Source: DAOMOP01 sp035444405 (GTDB lineage Bacteria; Pseudomonadota; Gammaproteobacteria; Burkholderiales; Rhodocyclaceae). Taken from it: a DNA stretch of 11,731 nt. The stretch spans positions 1 to 11,731 of the forward strand of contig DAOMOP010000133.1 of NCBI GenBank assembly GCA_035444405.1. The letters are read 5' to 3'. Below are positions 5,391-11,731 of the stretch, piece by piece. The position numbers and the translations under genes were made by a program. Within the stretch, counting starts at the first letter, position 1; each line of letters starts with the position of its first letter. The notes under the pieces are model-generated. The model searched no databases and had not been told where the DNA came from. It saw only the letters and a program-made list of their open reading frames with translations.

Positions 5391-5878
5391 GTACGAGAAG
5401 CTTTCCGACCCCCGACGCCATCGTCGACCTGAAGGGCATCACCTGCCCCGGCCCCATCCTCAGCGCCAAGCGCATGGTCGGCGAGCTCGCCGAAGGCCAG
5501 GTGCTGCTGCTGATCTCGGATTGCCCCGGCACCGAGGCCGATCTGTTCGCGTGGACACGCATCACCGGCAACCAGATCGTCACGAGCGAGCGGCGCAGCG
5601 ACGGCAGCCACGGCTACTACATCCGCAAGGGCCGTTCGAGCCGCCCGCACGCGCACGCCGAGCTCGACATGCGCGGCACGGTCTGTCCGGGCCCCATCAT
5701 CGAGGCCCGCAAGCTCCTGCACGGCATGCGGCCACAGGAAGTGCTGCGGCTGGTCAGCGACTGCCCCGGGGCCGAGCGCGACGTCGCGTCCTGGACCGCG
5801 AGCACCGGCGTGCGCCTGCTGTATTGGGCCGAGATTGCCCCCGGCGAGTTCGAGTTCTTCGTGTGCCGCGACGGCTGA
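5387..5878 (+). CDS. Tandem TusA-domain sulfurtransferase (two CPGP sulfur-carrier sites)
   Basis: TusA-family proteins are small cytoplasmic carriers that hold sulfane sulfur as a persulfide on the cysteine of a C-P-x-P motif. In sulfur oxidisers they hand it to DsrEFH. This 163-residue product has two such domains in a row: domain 1 with G-I-T-C-P-G-P-I at residues 17-24 (Cys20), and domain 2 with G-T-V-C-P-G-P-I at 97-104 (Cys100). Each domain repeats a second signature, S-D-C-P-G-(T/A)-E (Cys46 and Cys126), followed by a D-x5-W-like segment. A charged linker at about 82-92 joins them, and a further cysteine (Cys160) is near the C-terminus. Single TusA is about 75-80 residues, so this is a duplication fused in frame. 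The start at 5387 gives MSTRSFPTP and overlaps the preceding short ORF; the start at 5306 in the same frame has no ribosome site and adds a low-complexity basic stretch. Confidence 0.93.
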   Translation: MSTRSFPTPDAIVDLKGITCPGPILSAKRMVGELAEGQVLLLISDCPGTEADLFAWTRITGNQIVTSERRSDGSHGYYIRKGRSSRPHAHAELDMRGTVCPGPIIEARKLLHGMRPQEVLRLVSDCPGAERDVASWTASTGVRLLYWAEIAPGEFEFFVCRDG

Positions 5879-5911
5879 GCAAAGTCGCCGCGCCGCCAGG
5901 AGGCCAAAGGG

Positions 5912-6520
5912 ATGCGAATCAAAAGCCAGTGGTTCAGGAACGAGCGCCCCAAGACGCCGCGCGAGATCGCCGGCGCTGCGGCGTTCATCGCCTGGCGCAT
6001 CGCGCAGCACGCCCTGGGCAACATGCGCAAGGCCGATTTCGAGATCTCCCCGGGGCCGCGCTACTTCGACTTTCTGGCGGAGTGGCTGATCTTCATCGTG
6101 CAGTTGGCCGACCGCATCGCGTTCGAGAAGATGCCCGCCGCGGCGCGCGAGGAATTCACCGCCGTGATGGCCAATCGTGTCGGCGACATCCTCGCCGACA
6201 ATCGCAGCGAGTTGCTCGGCACGGCCGACGCGGCCGACGGCGGCGACCGCCACAAGCGCCGCTTCATCGATCTGCTCAACCTGCGCTCCTTCGATTACGC
6301 CGATTACGACTACACCGAGGCGCGCATCGACTACGGCTTCCTGCGCTGCCTGGCCGATCACCTCGCCGTGCTGGTGGCCGAAGACGAGGCCGTGTGGGTG
6401 CGCGACCAGGTCATGGAGATCGAGGCCCCGGAGGCGGTCGAATCGATTCGCAAGGGCATGCGCGGGCTGCTCGGCGAAGCGCCGCAGCGCGGCTCACGCG
6501 CGGCGCAGGCGGGGGATTAG
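5912..6520 (+). CDS. Conserved-looking protein of unknown function (202 aa)
   Basis: I do not recognise a named family. The start has AGGAGG (5898-5903) eight bases upstream, and the gene follows the tandem TusA by 33 bases in the same direction. The protein looks mainly alpha-helical: a basic N-terminus (M-R-I-K-S-Q-W-F-R-N), then helices at about 17-40, 51-75 (Y-F-D-F-L-A-E-W-L-I-F-I-V-Q-L-A-D-R-I) and 78-104. An acidic-aromatic stretch (D-Y-A-D-Y-D-Y-T-E) follows near 128-136, with further helices to about 187 and a disordered tail. The helix at 51-75 is hydrophobic on one face but contains charged residues, so I do not call it transmembrane. There is one cysteine (residue 146). No catalytic motif is apparent. 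As the last gene of the module it may be a partner or scaffold for the TusA or Cas6-like protein; this is inference from position. Confidence 0.85.
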   Translation: MRIKSQWFRNERPKTPREIAGAAAFIAWRIAQHALGNMRKADFEISPGPRYFDFLAEWLIFIVQLADRIAFEKMPAAAREEFTAVMANRVGDILADNRSELLGTADAADGGDRHKRRFIDLLNLRSFDYADYDYTEARIDYGFLRCLADHLAVLVAEDEAVWVRDQVMEIEAPEAVESIRKGMRGLLGEAPQRGSRAAQAGD

Positions 6521-6559
6521 GCGACCGATTGCGAAGCATCCCGGCGCCGTCACTCGGGG

Positions 6560-7450
6560 TCAGACGAACTTCTCGAGCTTGTCGGCGCGAATCACCAGCC
6601 CGTCGAGCCCCGCCTGCTTCACGGTGCCGCCGTAGGCCACCGTCAGCAGCTGCGAGTAATACACCACGGGCAGCGCGAACGTCGTGCCCTGCTTGCGATT
6701 GATCTCGCTCTGATAGACCTCGACGTTCGCCTGGCACAGCTGGCACGGCGTGGCGATCAGGTCGGCACCGTGATCGAGCGCCGACTCGACGATGTCGCGG
6801 ATCTGCTTCTGCGCCTTGTCGGGCTCGGAGAACGCCAGCGCGCCGCCGCAGCAGGTGATTTTCTGGTCGAAGGCGACCGCATCGGCGCCGACCGCCTCGA
6901 TCATGCGGTCGAGGTATTGCGGGTTCTCGAACGACTCGCCGGCGATGCCGAACGGGCGGTTGGTCTGGCAGCCGACGTAGCCGGCGACCCTGAGCCCTTC
7001 GAGCGGGCGCACCACCGGCGCCTTCATCGCGTCGAAGCCGACATCCTCGACCAGCACCTCGACGATGTGGCGCGCCTTGACGTCGTTGCGCAGCTCGAGT
7101 CCGGCCTCGCGCAGCGCCTCGTTGGTTTCGGCGAGCAGGCTCGTCGACGCGTGCAGGCGCTCGACCGTCTCGCGCGTCGACAGCCAGCACGCCGGGCAGC
7201 CCGATACCAGATCCTGGCCCGGCAGGTGCTGCTCGGCGAGCGACAGGTTGCGTGCGTTCAGTGCAAGCCGCGGCAGCTCGCCGCCTTCGGCGTAGCCGAT
7301 CGACGCGCTGCAGCAGTTCCAGTCGGGGATCTCGTTGAGCTGGATGCCGAGCTTGTCGCACATCAGGCCGATCGAGGTCAGGAAGTTCGATGCCGACGCG
7401 CCCTTCTGCGAGGAACACCCGGGATAGAATGCGTATTGCCGTTTCGCCAT
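6560..7450 (-). CDS. hdrB: HdrB-like subunit of the Qmo/Hdr complex (two CCG domains)
   Basis: HdrB is the heterodisulfide-reductase subunit that carries non-cubane [4Fe-4S] clusters in two CCG domains. Attached to QmoAB it is thought to take the place of the QmoC membrane subunit in electron exchange with APS reductase. The 296-residue product has the full ligand set twice: Cys12, Cys46-Cys47, Cys85 and Cys88 (C-P-A-C) in domain 1; Cys161, Cys200-Cys201 (T-C-C-G-G), Cys236 and Cys239 (C-Q-L-C) in domain 2. There is no membrane segment. The ATG at 7448-7450 has GGAG upstream and is 15 bases after hdrC. It ends convergently with the plus-strand module, 39 bases from that gene's stop. Both clusters appear intact, suggesting a disulfide-type or two-electron active site rather than simple quinone reduction. 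Confidence 0.94.
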   Translation of the reverse strand: MAKRQYAFYPGCSSQKGASASNFLTSIGLMCDKLGIQLNEIPDWNCCSASIGYAEGGELPRLALNARNLSLAEQHLPGQDLVSGCPACWLSTRETVERLHASTSLLAETNEALREAGLELRNDVKARHIVEVLVEDVGFDAMKAPVVRPLEGLRVAGYVGCQTNRPFGIAGESFENPQYLDRMIEAVGADAVAFDQKITCCGGALAFSEPDKAQKQIRDIVESALDHGADLIATPCQLCQANVEVYQSEINRKQGTTFALPVVYYSQLLTVAYGGTVKQAGLDGLVIRADKLEKFV

Positions 7451-7465
7451 CTCGTTGCGCTCCGC

Positions 7466-8086
7466 TCAGCCCAATCCCTTGCGCCGGTCCTCGATCTCGC
7501 GGGCCTTCGCGACGATCCTGCCGATGCCGGCAGCATCCTTGCAGCGGTGTCCGCGCACGAGCTCGAGCGGGTTGAGCCGCTTCGCCCGCACCAGCCCCAA
7601 CCCCACCTTCCGCATCGCCAGCGCATTCTTGATGCCCTGCACGAATCCGTCCTTGAAATACACGGCGAGCGAGAACCTGAGCTCATTGACGCGGCCGGTG
7701 CGCACGAGGTTGTTCCAGAAGCGTGTCGCGACCTCGCGCGTGGGCTGACCCCGCGGCGCAAGCCCGAGCCGGCCCGAGTAATTGGCCAGTCCGTGCATGA
7801 TGTGCGTGATCGGCAGCTTGCGCGGGCAGCGCACGATGCACGCATAGCACGAGGTGCACATCCACATCGCGTCGGACTTCAGCACCTCGTCGCGCTTGCC
7901 GGCCATGATCATCATGAAGAGCTTCTGCGGCGAGTGCGCCCAGTGCGGTCCGAGCGGGCACGAACCGGCGCACACACCGCATTGCATGCACATCCTGACC
8001 CACTGCCCCTCCTCGACCCGCTCCTCGACTTCCCTGAGGAAGTTGCCCTGGTAGCGGGCCAGCGCCTCGCTGTTTGCGTCACTCAT
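7466..8086 (-). CDS. hdrC: HdrC-like iron-sulfur subunit of the Qmo/Hdr complex
   Basis: HdrC is the small ferredoxin-like subunit that wires HdrA-type flavoproteins to HdrB. The 206-residue product has two complete [4Fe-4S] motifs: C-M-Q-C-G-V-C-x3-C-P at Cys33, 36, 39 and 43, and C-T-S-C-Y-A-C-x3-C-P at Cys77, 80, 83 and 87. An alpha-helical C-terminal half without hydrophobic spans follows. QmoC of sulfate reducers has an HdrC-like N-terminus fused to a cytochrome b-type membrane domain. That membrane domain is clearly missing here, so the gene is HdrC-like rather than QmoC. The ATG at 8084-8086 follows a GAGGAGA, 51 bases after qmoB, and hdrB follows after 15 bases, so qmoA-qmoB-hdrC-hdrB is one operon. 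Confidence 0.94.
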   Translation of the reverse strand: MSDANSEALARYQGNFLREVEERVEEGQWVRMCMQCGVCAGSCPLGPHWAHSPQKLFMMIMAGKRDEVLKSDAMWMCTSCYACIVRCPRKLPITHIMHGLANYSGRLGLAPRGQPTREVATRFWNNLVRTGRVNELRFSLAVYFKDGFVQGIKNALAMRKVGLGLVRAKRLNPLELVRGHRCKDAAGIGRIVAKAREIEDRRKGLG

Positions 8087-8137
8087 CGTGCAGACTCTCC
8101 TCGATGGCCGGCATGCCGTGGCGCCGGTGACCGGTCA

Positions 8138-10375
8138 TCAGAACTTCATCGGCGACAACCCGATCTCGCGGATCTGCGCCACGTAGTCGTTGATCAACTG
8201 CGCGATGCGCGCGTGATCGGTGATCGCCACTTCGTGGCTGACCACGCGCTCCTTCTCGAGCGACATCTGCTCGAGCGTGTCGTCCACCTTGCTCATGCGG
8301 TACCACGCCATCTCCGAGCCGCGGACGAAGTGGCACTGATAGTCGTCGCCCTTCCTGCATCCCATCAGCATCACGCCGTCGTAGCCCTGGTTGAGCGCGT
8401 CGGTGATCCAGATGGTGTTGACCGAGCCCAGGCAGCGCACCGGGATCGCGCGCACGAAGGCCGAATAGGTGTGGCGCTGCCGGCCGGCCATGTCGAGTGC
8501 CGGATAGGCATCGTTCTCGCACGCGAGGATCAGGATGCGCGGCTTGTCCTCGTACTCGTCGGGGACCTCGACGGCCTTGATCTGGCTGCCGACGGTATCG
8601 GCCGAGTAGTTCTCGAAGGAGATCACGCGCACCGGACAAGCGCCCATGCAGGTGCCGCAGCGCCGGCAGCGCGACTCGTTGAACACCGGGTAGCGCTTGT
8701 CGTCCTCGTCGATCGCGCCGAACGGGCATTCGACGGTGCAGCGCTTGCACTGCGTGCAGCCTTCGAGGCGCACGATCGGATACGACAGGTCGCCCACGCG
8801 CGGATGCGCGGCGCGCCCGCGCGCGGCGTTCTCGACCGCCTGGATGGCCTTCAGCGCCGCGCCGGTGGCGTCCTCGGTGGCCTGGAAGAGGTCCATCGGC
8901 CGGCGTACCGGCCCGGCCGCGTAGATGCCGGTGCGGCGCGTCTCGTACGGAAAGCAGATGAAATGGCTGTCGCCGAAGCCGTGGCGCAGCTGCGGCATGT
9001 CCGGCCCCTGCCGGTAGGTGAGCTTGAGCACCGACTGCGTGCGCAGCCGCTCGCGCGCTTGGGCCGCGTCGGCATCACCGCTCTCGGCACGGGTCACGAC
9101 GCTGTCCCATTCGGCGAGATCGACGCCGGCGTTCGCGACCTGTCCGGTCGCGAGCACGACGAGATCGGCGGCGAGCGTCGTGTCCTCGTCGAGGATCAGG
9201 TCGCGTGCGGCGACCCGGCAGCGGTCGCCGCCGGCCACCGACTTCGCCTTCGCCTTGCGGAACACGACCCCCTTGTTCTGCGCGCTGCGATAGAAGTCCT
9301 CGCCCATGCCGGGCACGCGCAGGTCGTCATACAGGATCACCGTGTCGACCTGCGGGTCGGCGTCCTTGAAGTAGATCGCCTGCTTGATGCTGGTCGCGCA
9401 GCAATGGCCCGAGCAGTACGGCAGGTGCACGCCGCTCGCGTCGCGCTGGCCGGCGCATTGCACGAACACCACTGATTTGATCGGCTTGCCGTCGGCACGC
9501 AGGATCGGGCCTCCATCGGCCGCGCGGGCGAGCGCCTCGAGCCCGGCCTGGTCGACGACGTTCGGCTGCCCGCCGCCGAGCTCGGGCAAGCGCGCCGGGT
9601 CATAAGGGGTGAAACCGGTCGCCTGCACGATCGCGCCGACGAGCACCTCGCTCGCCGTGCCGCCCTCGTGCGCGAGCGTGACCTTGAAGCGGCCCGGCGC
9701 GCCGGCCGTCTCGGCGAGCGTCGTGTTCAGATGCACGGTGATGCGTGGATGCTCGCCGACCCGCGCTGCGAGCGCTTCGACCCCGGTCGGCTGCGGCTCG
9801 GCGTACGGCGAGCGATACGGCATGCGCTTCCACAGCTGCGCGCCGAATCCGCCGAGCGCCCCGGTCTTCTCGACCAGCACGACCTCGTAGCCGGCCTCGG
9901 CGGCCTCGAGCGCGGCGGTCATGCCCGACACACCGCCGCCCACGACGAGAATGCGCCGGCTCCCGGCCGGGTTCGGGTTGCCGGCCGGCACCGACATCTT
10001 CCGGACCTCGGCACAGCCCATGCGCACGTAGTCCTCGGCCATCTCCCGGCGCACCTCGTCGTGCTCGGCGCCGTCCGCGACGGCCCACAGCACACCCTCG
10101 CGCAGGTTCGCACGCGCGAGCGCCACGCCCGCAAAGCGGAACGCGTCGGTCTTCGCCCGGCGCGAACAGGCCGCGATGCACACATGCGTCACGCCTTCGC
10201 TGTCGATGTCGTCGCGTATCGTCTGCACGCCAGCATCCGAGCACAGGAACGGATGGCTGCGCACCAGCGCCATCTTGCCCTCCTTCTGCGCGATGCGCTC
10301 GAGTGTCGCGACGTCGAGCGCGTCGCCGATGCCGCACCCGGAGCAGATGTACGCGGCAAAGCGGTTCTCGGCCAT
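8138..10375 (-). CDS. qmoB: QmoB, HdrA/MvhD-like flavoprotein subunit
   Basis: QmoB is a cytoplasmic HdrA-like FAD protein of the quinone-interacting membrane-bound oxidoreductase complex, which exchanges electrons with APS reductase AprBA. The 745-residue product shows these domains in order: an HdrA-type N-terminal iron-sulfur region (C-S-G-C-G at 11-15, Cys45, Cys66, Cys70); an FAD Rossmann motif G-G-G-V-S-G at 146-151; the HdrA signature V-Q-C-A-G-Q-R-D with C-S-G-H-C-C at 305-326; and two ferredoxin clusters (Cys540, 543, 546, 550 and Cys570, 573, 576, 580). Last is a C-terminal MvhD-like [2Fe-2S] domain from about 612 (Cys619, 648, 673, 681). The ATG at 10373-10375 is chosen because GGAGG lies upstream and the protein then starts like the family. 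It is two bases after the qmoA stop. An in-frame start at 10876 lies inside qmoA and is spurious. Confidence 0.96.
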   Translation of the reverse strand: MAENRFAAYICSGCGIGDALDVATLERIAQKEGKMALVRSHPFLCSDAGVQTIRDDIDSEGVTHVCIAACSRRAKTDAFRFAGVALARANLREGVLWAVADGAEHDEVRREMAEDYVRMGCAEVRKMSVPAGNPNPAGSRRILVVGGGVSGMTAALEAAEAGYEVVLVEKTGALGGFGAQLWKRMPYRSPYAEPQPTGVEALAARVGEHPRITVHLNTTLAETAGAPGRFKVTLAHEGGTASEVLVGAIVQATGFTPYDPARLPELGGGQPNVVDQAGLEALARAADGGPILRADGKPIKSVVFVQCAGQRDASGVHLPYCSGHCCATSIKQAIYFKDADPQVDTVILYDDLRVPGMGEDFYRSAQNKGVVFRKAKAKSVAGGDRCRVAARDLILDEDTTLAADLVVLATGQVANAGVDLAEWDSVVTRAESGDADAAQARERLRTQSVLKLTYRQGPDMPQLRHGFGDSHFICFPYETRRTGIYAAGPVRRPMDLFQATEDATGAALKAIQAVENAARGRAAHPRVGDLSYPIVRLEGCTQCKRCTVECPFGAIDEDDKRYPVFNESRCRRCGTCMGACPVRVISFENYSADTVGSQIKAVEVPDEYEDKPRILILACENDAYPALDMAGRQRHTYSAFVRAIPVRCLGSVNTIWITDALNQGYDGVMLMGCRKGDDYQCHFVRGSEMAWYRMSKVDDTLEQMSLEKERVVSHEVAITDHARIAQLINDYVAQIREIGLSPMKF

Positions 10376-10377
10376 GC

Positions 10378-11664
10378 TCAGGCAGCCTCCGTCGAAGCGG
10401 TCTTGTGGATCACCTGCATCGCGCGCAGCGAGGCCGCCGTCGCGCTCTGCACCGCCCGATTCACGTCGAGCGGCGCGCTCGCGCTGCCGGCCGCGAACAT
10501 GCCCTCGTCGCGCGAGCCCTCGATGAACGCCGACGAGTCGAGGATCACCGCGTCGGGCAGGCGCACGTCCTTGATCGCGGGCTCCATGCCGATCGCAAGC
10601 ACGACCAGGTCGTGCTCGGCGGCATAGCGGTGATAGCCCTCGGTATCGACGCCGTGCAGGATCAGATCGCCGTTGGCCTCGTTCTCGACGATGCGCGCGA
10701 CCTTGGACTTGACGAAGCGCACCGTCTCGTCGGCGCGCACCTTGCGGTAGAAGTCCTCGAAACGATCGATCACGCGCAGGTCGATGTAGTAGATCGTCGA
10801 GCGTCCGTCCGCACCGCATGCGTCGCGCACGTACTGCGTGTGCTTGAGCGAGGCCATGCAGCATACGCGCGAGCAATGGCGCAGGTGGTTCTCGTCACGA
10901 GAGCCGGCGCACTGGATGAACGCGACGTTCACCGCCAGTTTGCCGTCGGACGGGCGCAGCAGCCGGCCGCCGGTCGGGCCGCCGGGATGGGCGAGGCGCT
11001 CGAACTCGACGCTGGTGATCACGTTCCTGAAGCGGCCATAGCCGTAGGGCTGTATCTTCGCCGCGTCATACGGGCGCCAGCCGGTCGCCCACACGATCGC
11101 GCCGACCTCGAGCTCGAGCGTCTGCTCGCGCATGTCCAGCTCGATCGCGCCGACCCGGCACGCGGCGCGCGCCTTCTCGGCCTGCTCGGTGCCGATCAGC
11201 GACGGGTCGATCACATAGCGCTGCGGATGCGCGATGCCGCCCGGCAGGTACGCGCCCTTGACCTTGTCGAGCCCGTAGTTGAACGGATTCGGCACCTCGA
11301 CATCGACCGCGCGGCCGCAGTCGCCGCACGCGGTGCAGCGCTCGTTCACGTAGCGCGGCGCGACGCGCAACGTGACGTGGTAACGGCCCGGCCTGCCGTC
11401 GACCGCGACGACCTCCGTCATCGTCATCACGCGCACGTTGGGGTTGCCGCGCACACGCTGCAGGTTGATCTCCAGCCCGCAGGTCGGGTGGCACATCTTC
11501 GGAAAGTAGCGGTACAGTTGCGCCGTGCGCCCGCCGAGCGCCGGCGTCTTCTCGACGAGTACCACCTCCTTGCCGCACTCGGCCGCCTCGAGCGCGGCGG
11601 TCAGCCCGGCAATGCCGCCGCCGACGACGAGCAAAGTGCGATTGGTTGCGATTGAAGCCGTCAT
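10378..11664 (-). CDS. qmoA: QmoA, HdrA-like flavoprotein subunit
   Basis: QmoA is the smaller HdrA-like FAD subunit of the Qmo complex. The 428-residue product has the FAD motif V-V-G-G-G-I-A-G-L at 13-21, the C-x3-C motif of HdrA/QmoA proteins (K-M-C-H-P-T-C-G-L-E-I-N at 57-67), and an inserted ferredoxin-like segment. In that segment motif I is C-T-A-C-G-D-C (110-116), while motif II keeps only Cys169. By ferredoxin logic this leaves ligands for one [4Fe-4S] cluster, as in other QmoA proteins I recall. The signature F-I-Q-C-A-G-S-R-D with C-x3-C-C-M-A-S-L-K is at 249-274. The ATG at 11662-11664 has GGAGG six bases upstream. It is the first qmo gene seen; sulfur oxidisers often place aprBA directly upstream, which here would be beyond the right edge. 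Confidence 0.97.
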   Translation of the reverse strand: MTASIATNRTLLVVGGGIAGLTAALEAAECGKEVVLVEKTPALGGRTAQLYRYFPKMCHPTCGLEINLQRVRGNPNVRVMTMTEVVAVDGRPGRYHVTLRVAPRYVNERCTACGDCGRAVDVEVPNPFNYGLDKVKGAYLPGGIAHPQRYVIDPSLIGTEQAEKARAACRVGAIELDMREQTLELEVGAIVWATGWRPYDAAKIQPYGYGRFRNVITSVEFERLAHPGGPTGGRLLRPSDGKLAVNVAFIQCAGSRDENHLRHCSRVCCMASLKHTQYVRDACGADGRSTIYYIDLRVIDRFEDFYRKVRADETVRFVKSKVARIVENEANGDLILHGVDTEGYHRYAAEHDLVVLAIGMEPAIKDVRLPDAVILDSSAFIEGSRDEGMFAAGSASAPLDVNRAVQSATAASLRAMQVIHKTASTEAA

Positions 11665-11731
11665 CGAGCCTCCATGAACGGGGCATCCGGAGGCAGCAGG
11701 CGACGATGCCTGCGGCGGGCGGGGCGATCGG
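11665..11731 (-). other. Partial upstream region of qmoA with a small hairpin
   Basis: Sixty-seven bases precede qmoA before the window ends. They contain the qmoA ribosome site (GGAGG) and a 6-bp stem with a 6-base loop at 11696-11713 (GCAGGC-GACGAT-GCCTGC). No reading frame can be assigned to a product. If an apr gene lies just outside, this is an intercistronic spacer and the hairpin could affect mRNA stability or expression ratio; otherwise it belongs to the qmo leader. Confidence 0.3.

Noticed and set aside
4181..6361. 726-codon minus-strand frame across the plus-strand module
   Set aside because: It runs opposite the Cas6-like, TusA and 202-aa genes, which have good ribosome sites and family motifs. 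The antisense product has no motif and ignores the gene boundaries.
6479..6559. Transcription terminator between the convergent 202-aa gene and hdrB
   Set aside because: A GC stem (GCGCCGC with GCGGCGC) can be drawn at 6479-6506 but it lies inside the coding end and no T-run follows on either strand. The 39-base spacer itself shows no clear hairpin.
3837..6559. CRISPR array expected beside a Cas6-like gene
   Set aside because: No regularly spaced direct repeats of 25-40 bases are present in the intergenic stretches near the gene, nor elsewhere in the window.
6770..9475. 901-codon plus-strand frame opposite hdrB, hdrC and qmoB
   Set aside because: Spans three real genes and their spacers on the other strand; composition is that of a GC-rich shadow frame.
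10376..10876. Upstream extension of qmoB to an in-frame start at 10876
   Set aside because: It would overlap qmoA by about 500 bases and adds an arginine-rich stretch. The start at 10375 has a ribosome site and the proper family N-terminus.
9745..11655. 636-codon plus-strand frame opposite qmoA and the qmoB start
   Set aside because: Antisense shadow with arginine/alanine-rich low-complexity product and no motif.

Overview
The window is a dissimilatory sulfur-oxidation locus from a GC-rich bacterium. The base composition is visibly GC-rich and third codon positions are strongly G/C. The gene content (dsrAB together with dsrEFH and dsrC, plus qmoAB followed by hdrC and hdrB) is that of a chemolithotrophic or phototrophic sulfur oxidiser using reverse-acting dissimilatory sulfite reductase. 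DsrEFH is the known marker of the oxidative pathway. The qmoAB-hdrCB arrangement recalls betaproteobacteria such as Thiobacillus. That placement is an inference from memory of gene layouts, not a measured phylogeny.

There are three blocks. (1) Positions 1-3836, minus strand: dsrA-dsrB-dsrE-dsrF-dsrH-dsrC, read right to left, with dsrC cut by the left window edge. (2) Positions 4165-6520, plus strand, diverging from dsrA across a 328-base gap: a module of tightly coupled genes. In order these are a possible 32-aa ORF, a 95-aa unknown protein, a Cas6/Cmx6-like protein, a possible 29-aa ORF, a tandem two-domain TusA sulfurtransferase and a 202-aa unknown protein. (3) Positions 6560-11664, minus strand, convergent with block 2: qmoA-qmoB-hdrC-hdrB, read right to left. 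Its promoter and any upstream apr genes lie beyond the right edge.

How the genes probably work together, from known families: sulfane sulfur is passed by TusA-type proteins to DsrEFH and on to DsrC. DsrAB releases it as sulfite. AprBA (expected outside the window) oxidises sulfite to APS, exchanging electrons with the Qmo/Hdr complex. Here the membrane subunit QmoC of sulfate reducers is replaced by soluble HdrC and HdrB homologues.

The most unusual part is block 2. A CRISPR RNA endonuclease-like protein sits in a sulfur-trafficking gene cluster with no CRISPR array or other cas gene in view. It is translationally coupled to a small unknown protein and followed by a double TusA and another unknown protein. 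Two short ORFs with strong Shine-Dalgarno sequences each overlap the next gene's start by four bases. I saw no RNA genes, insertion sequences, attachment sites or origins.
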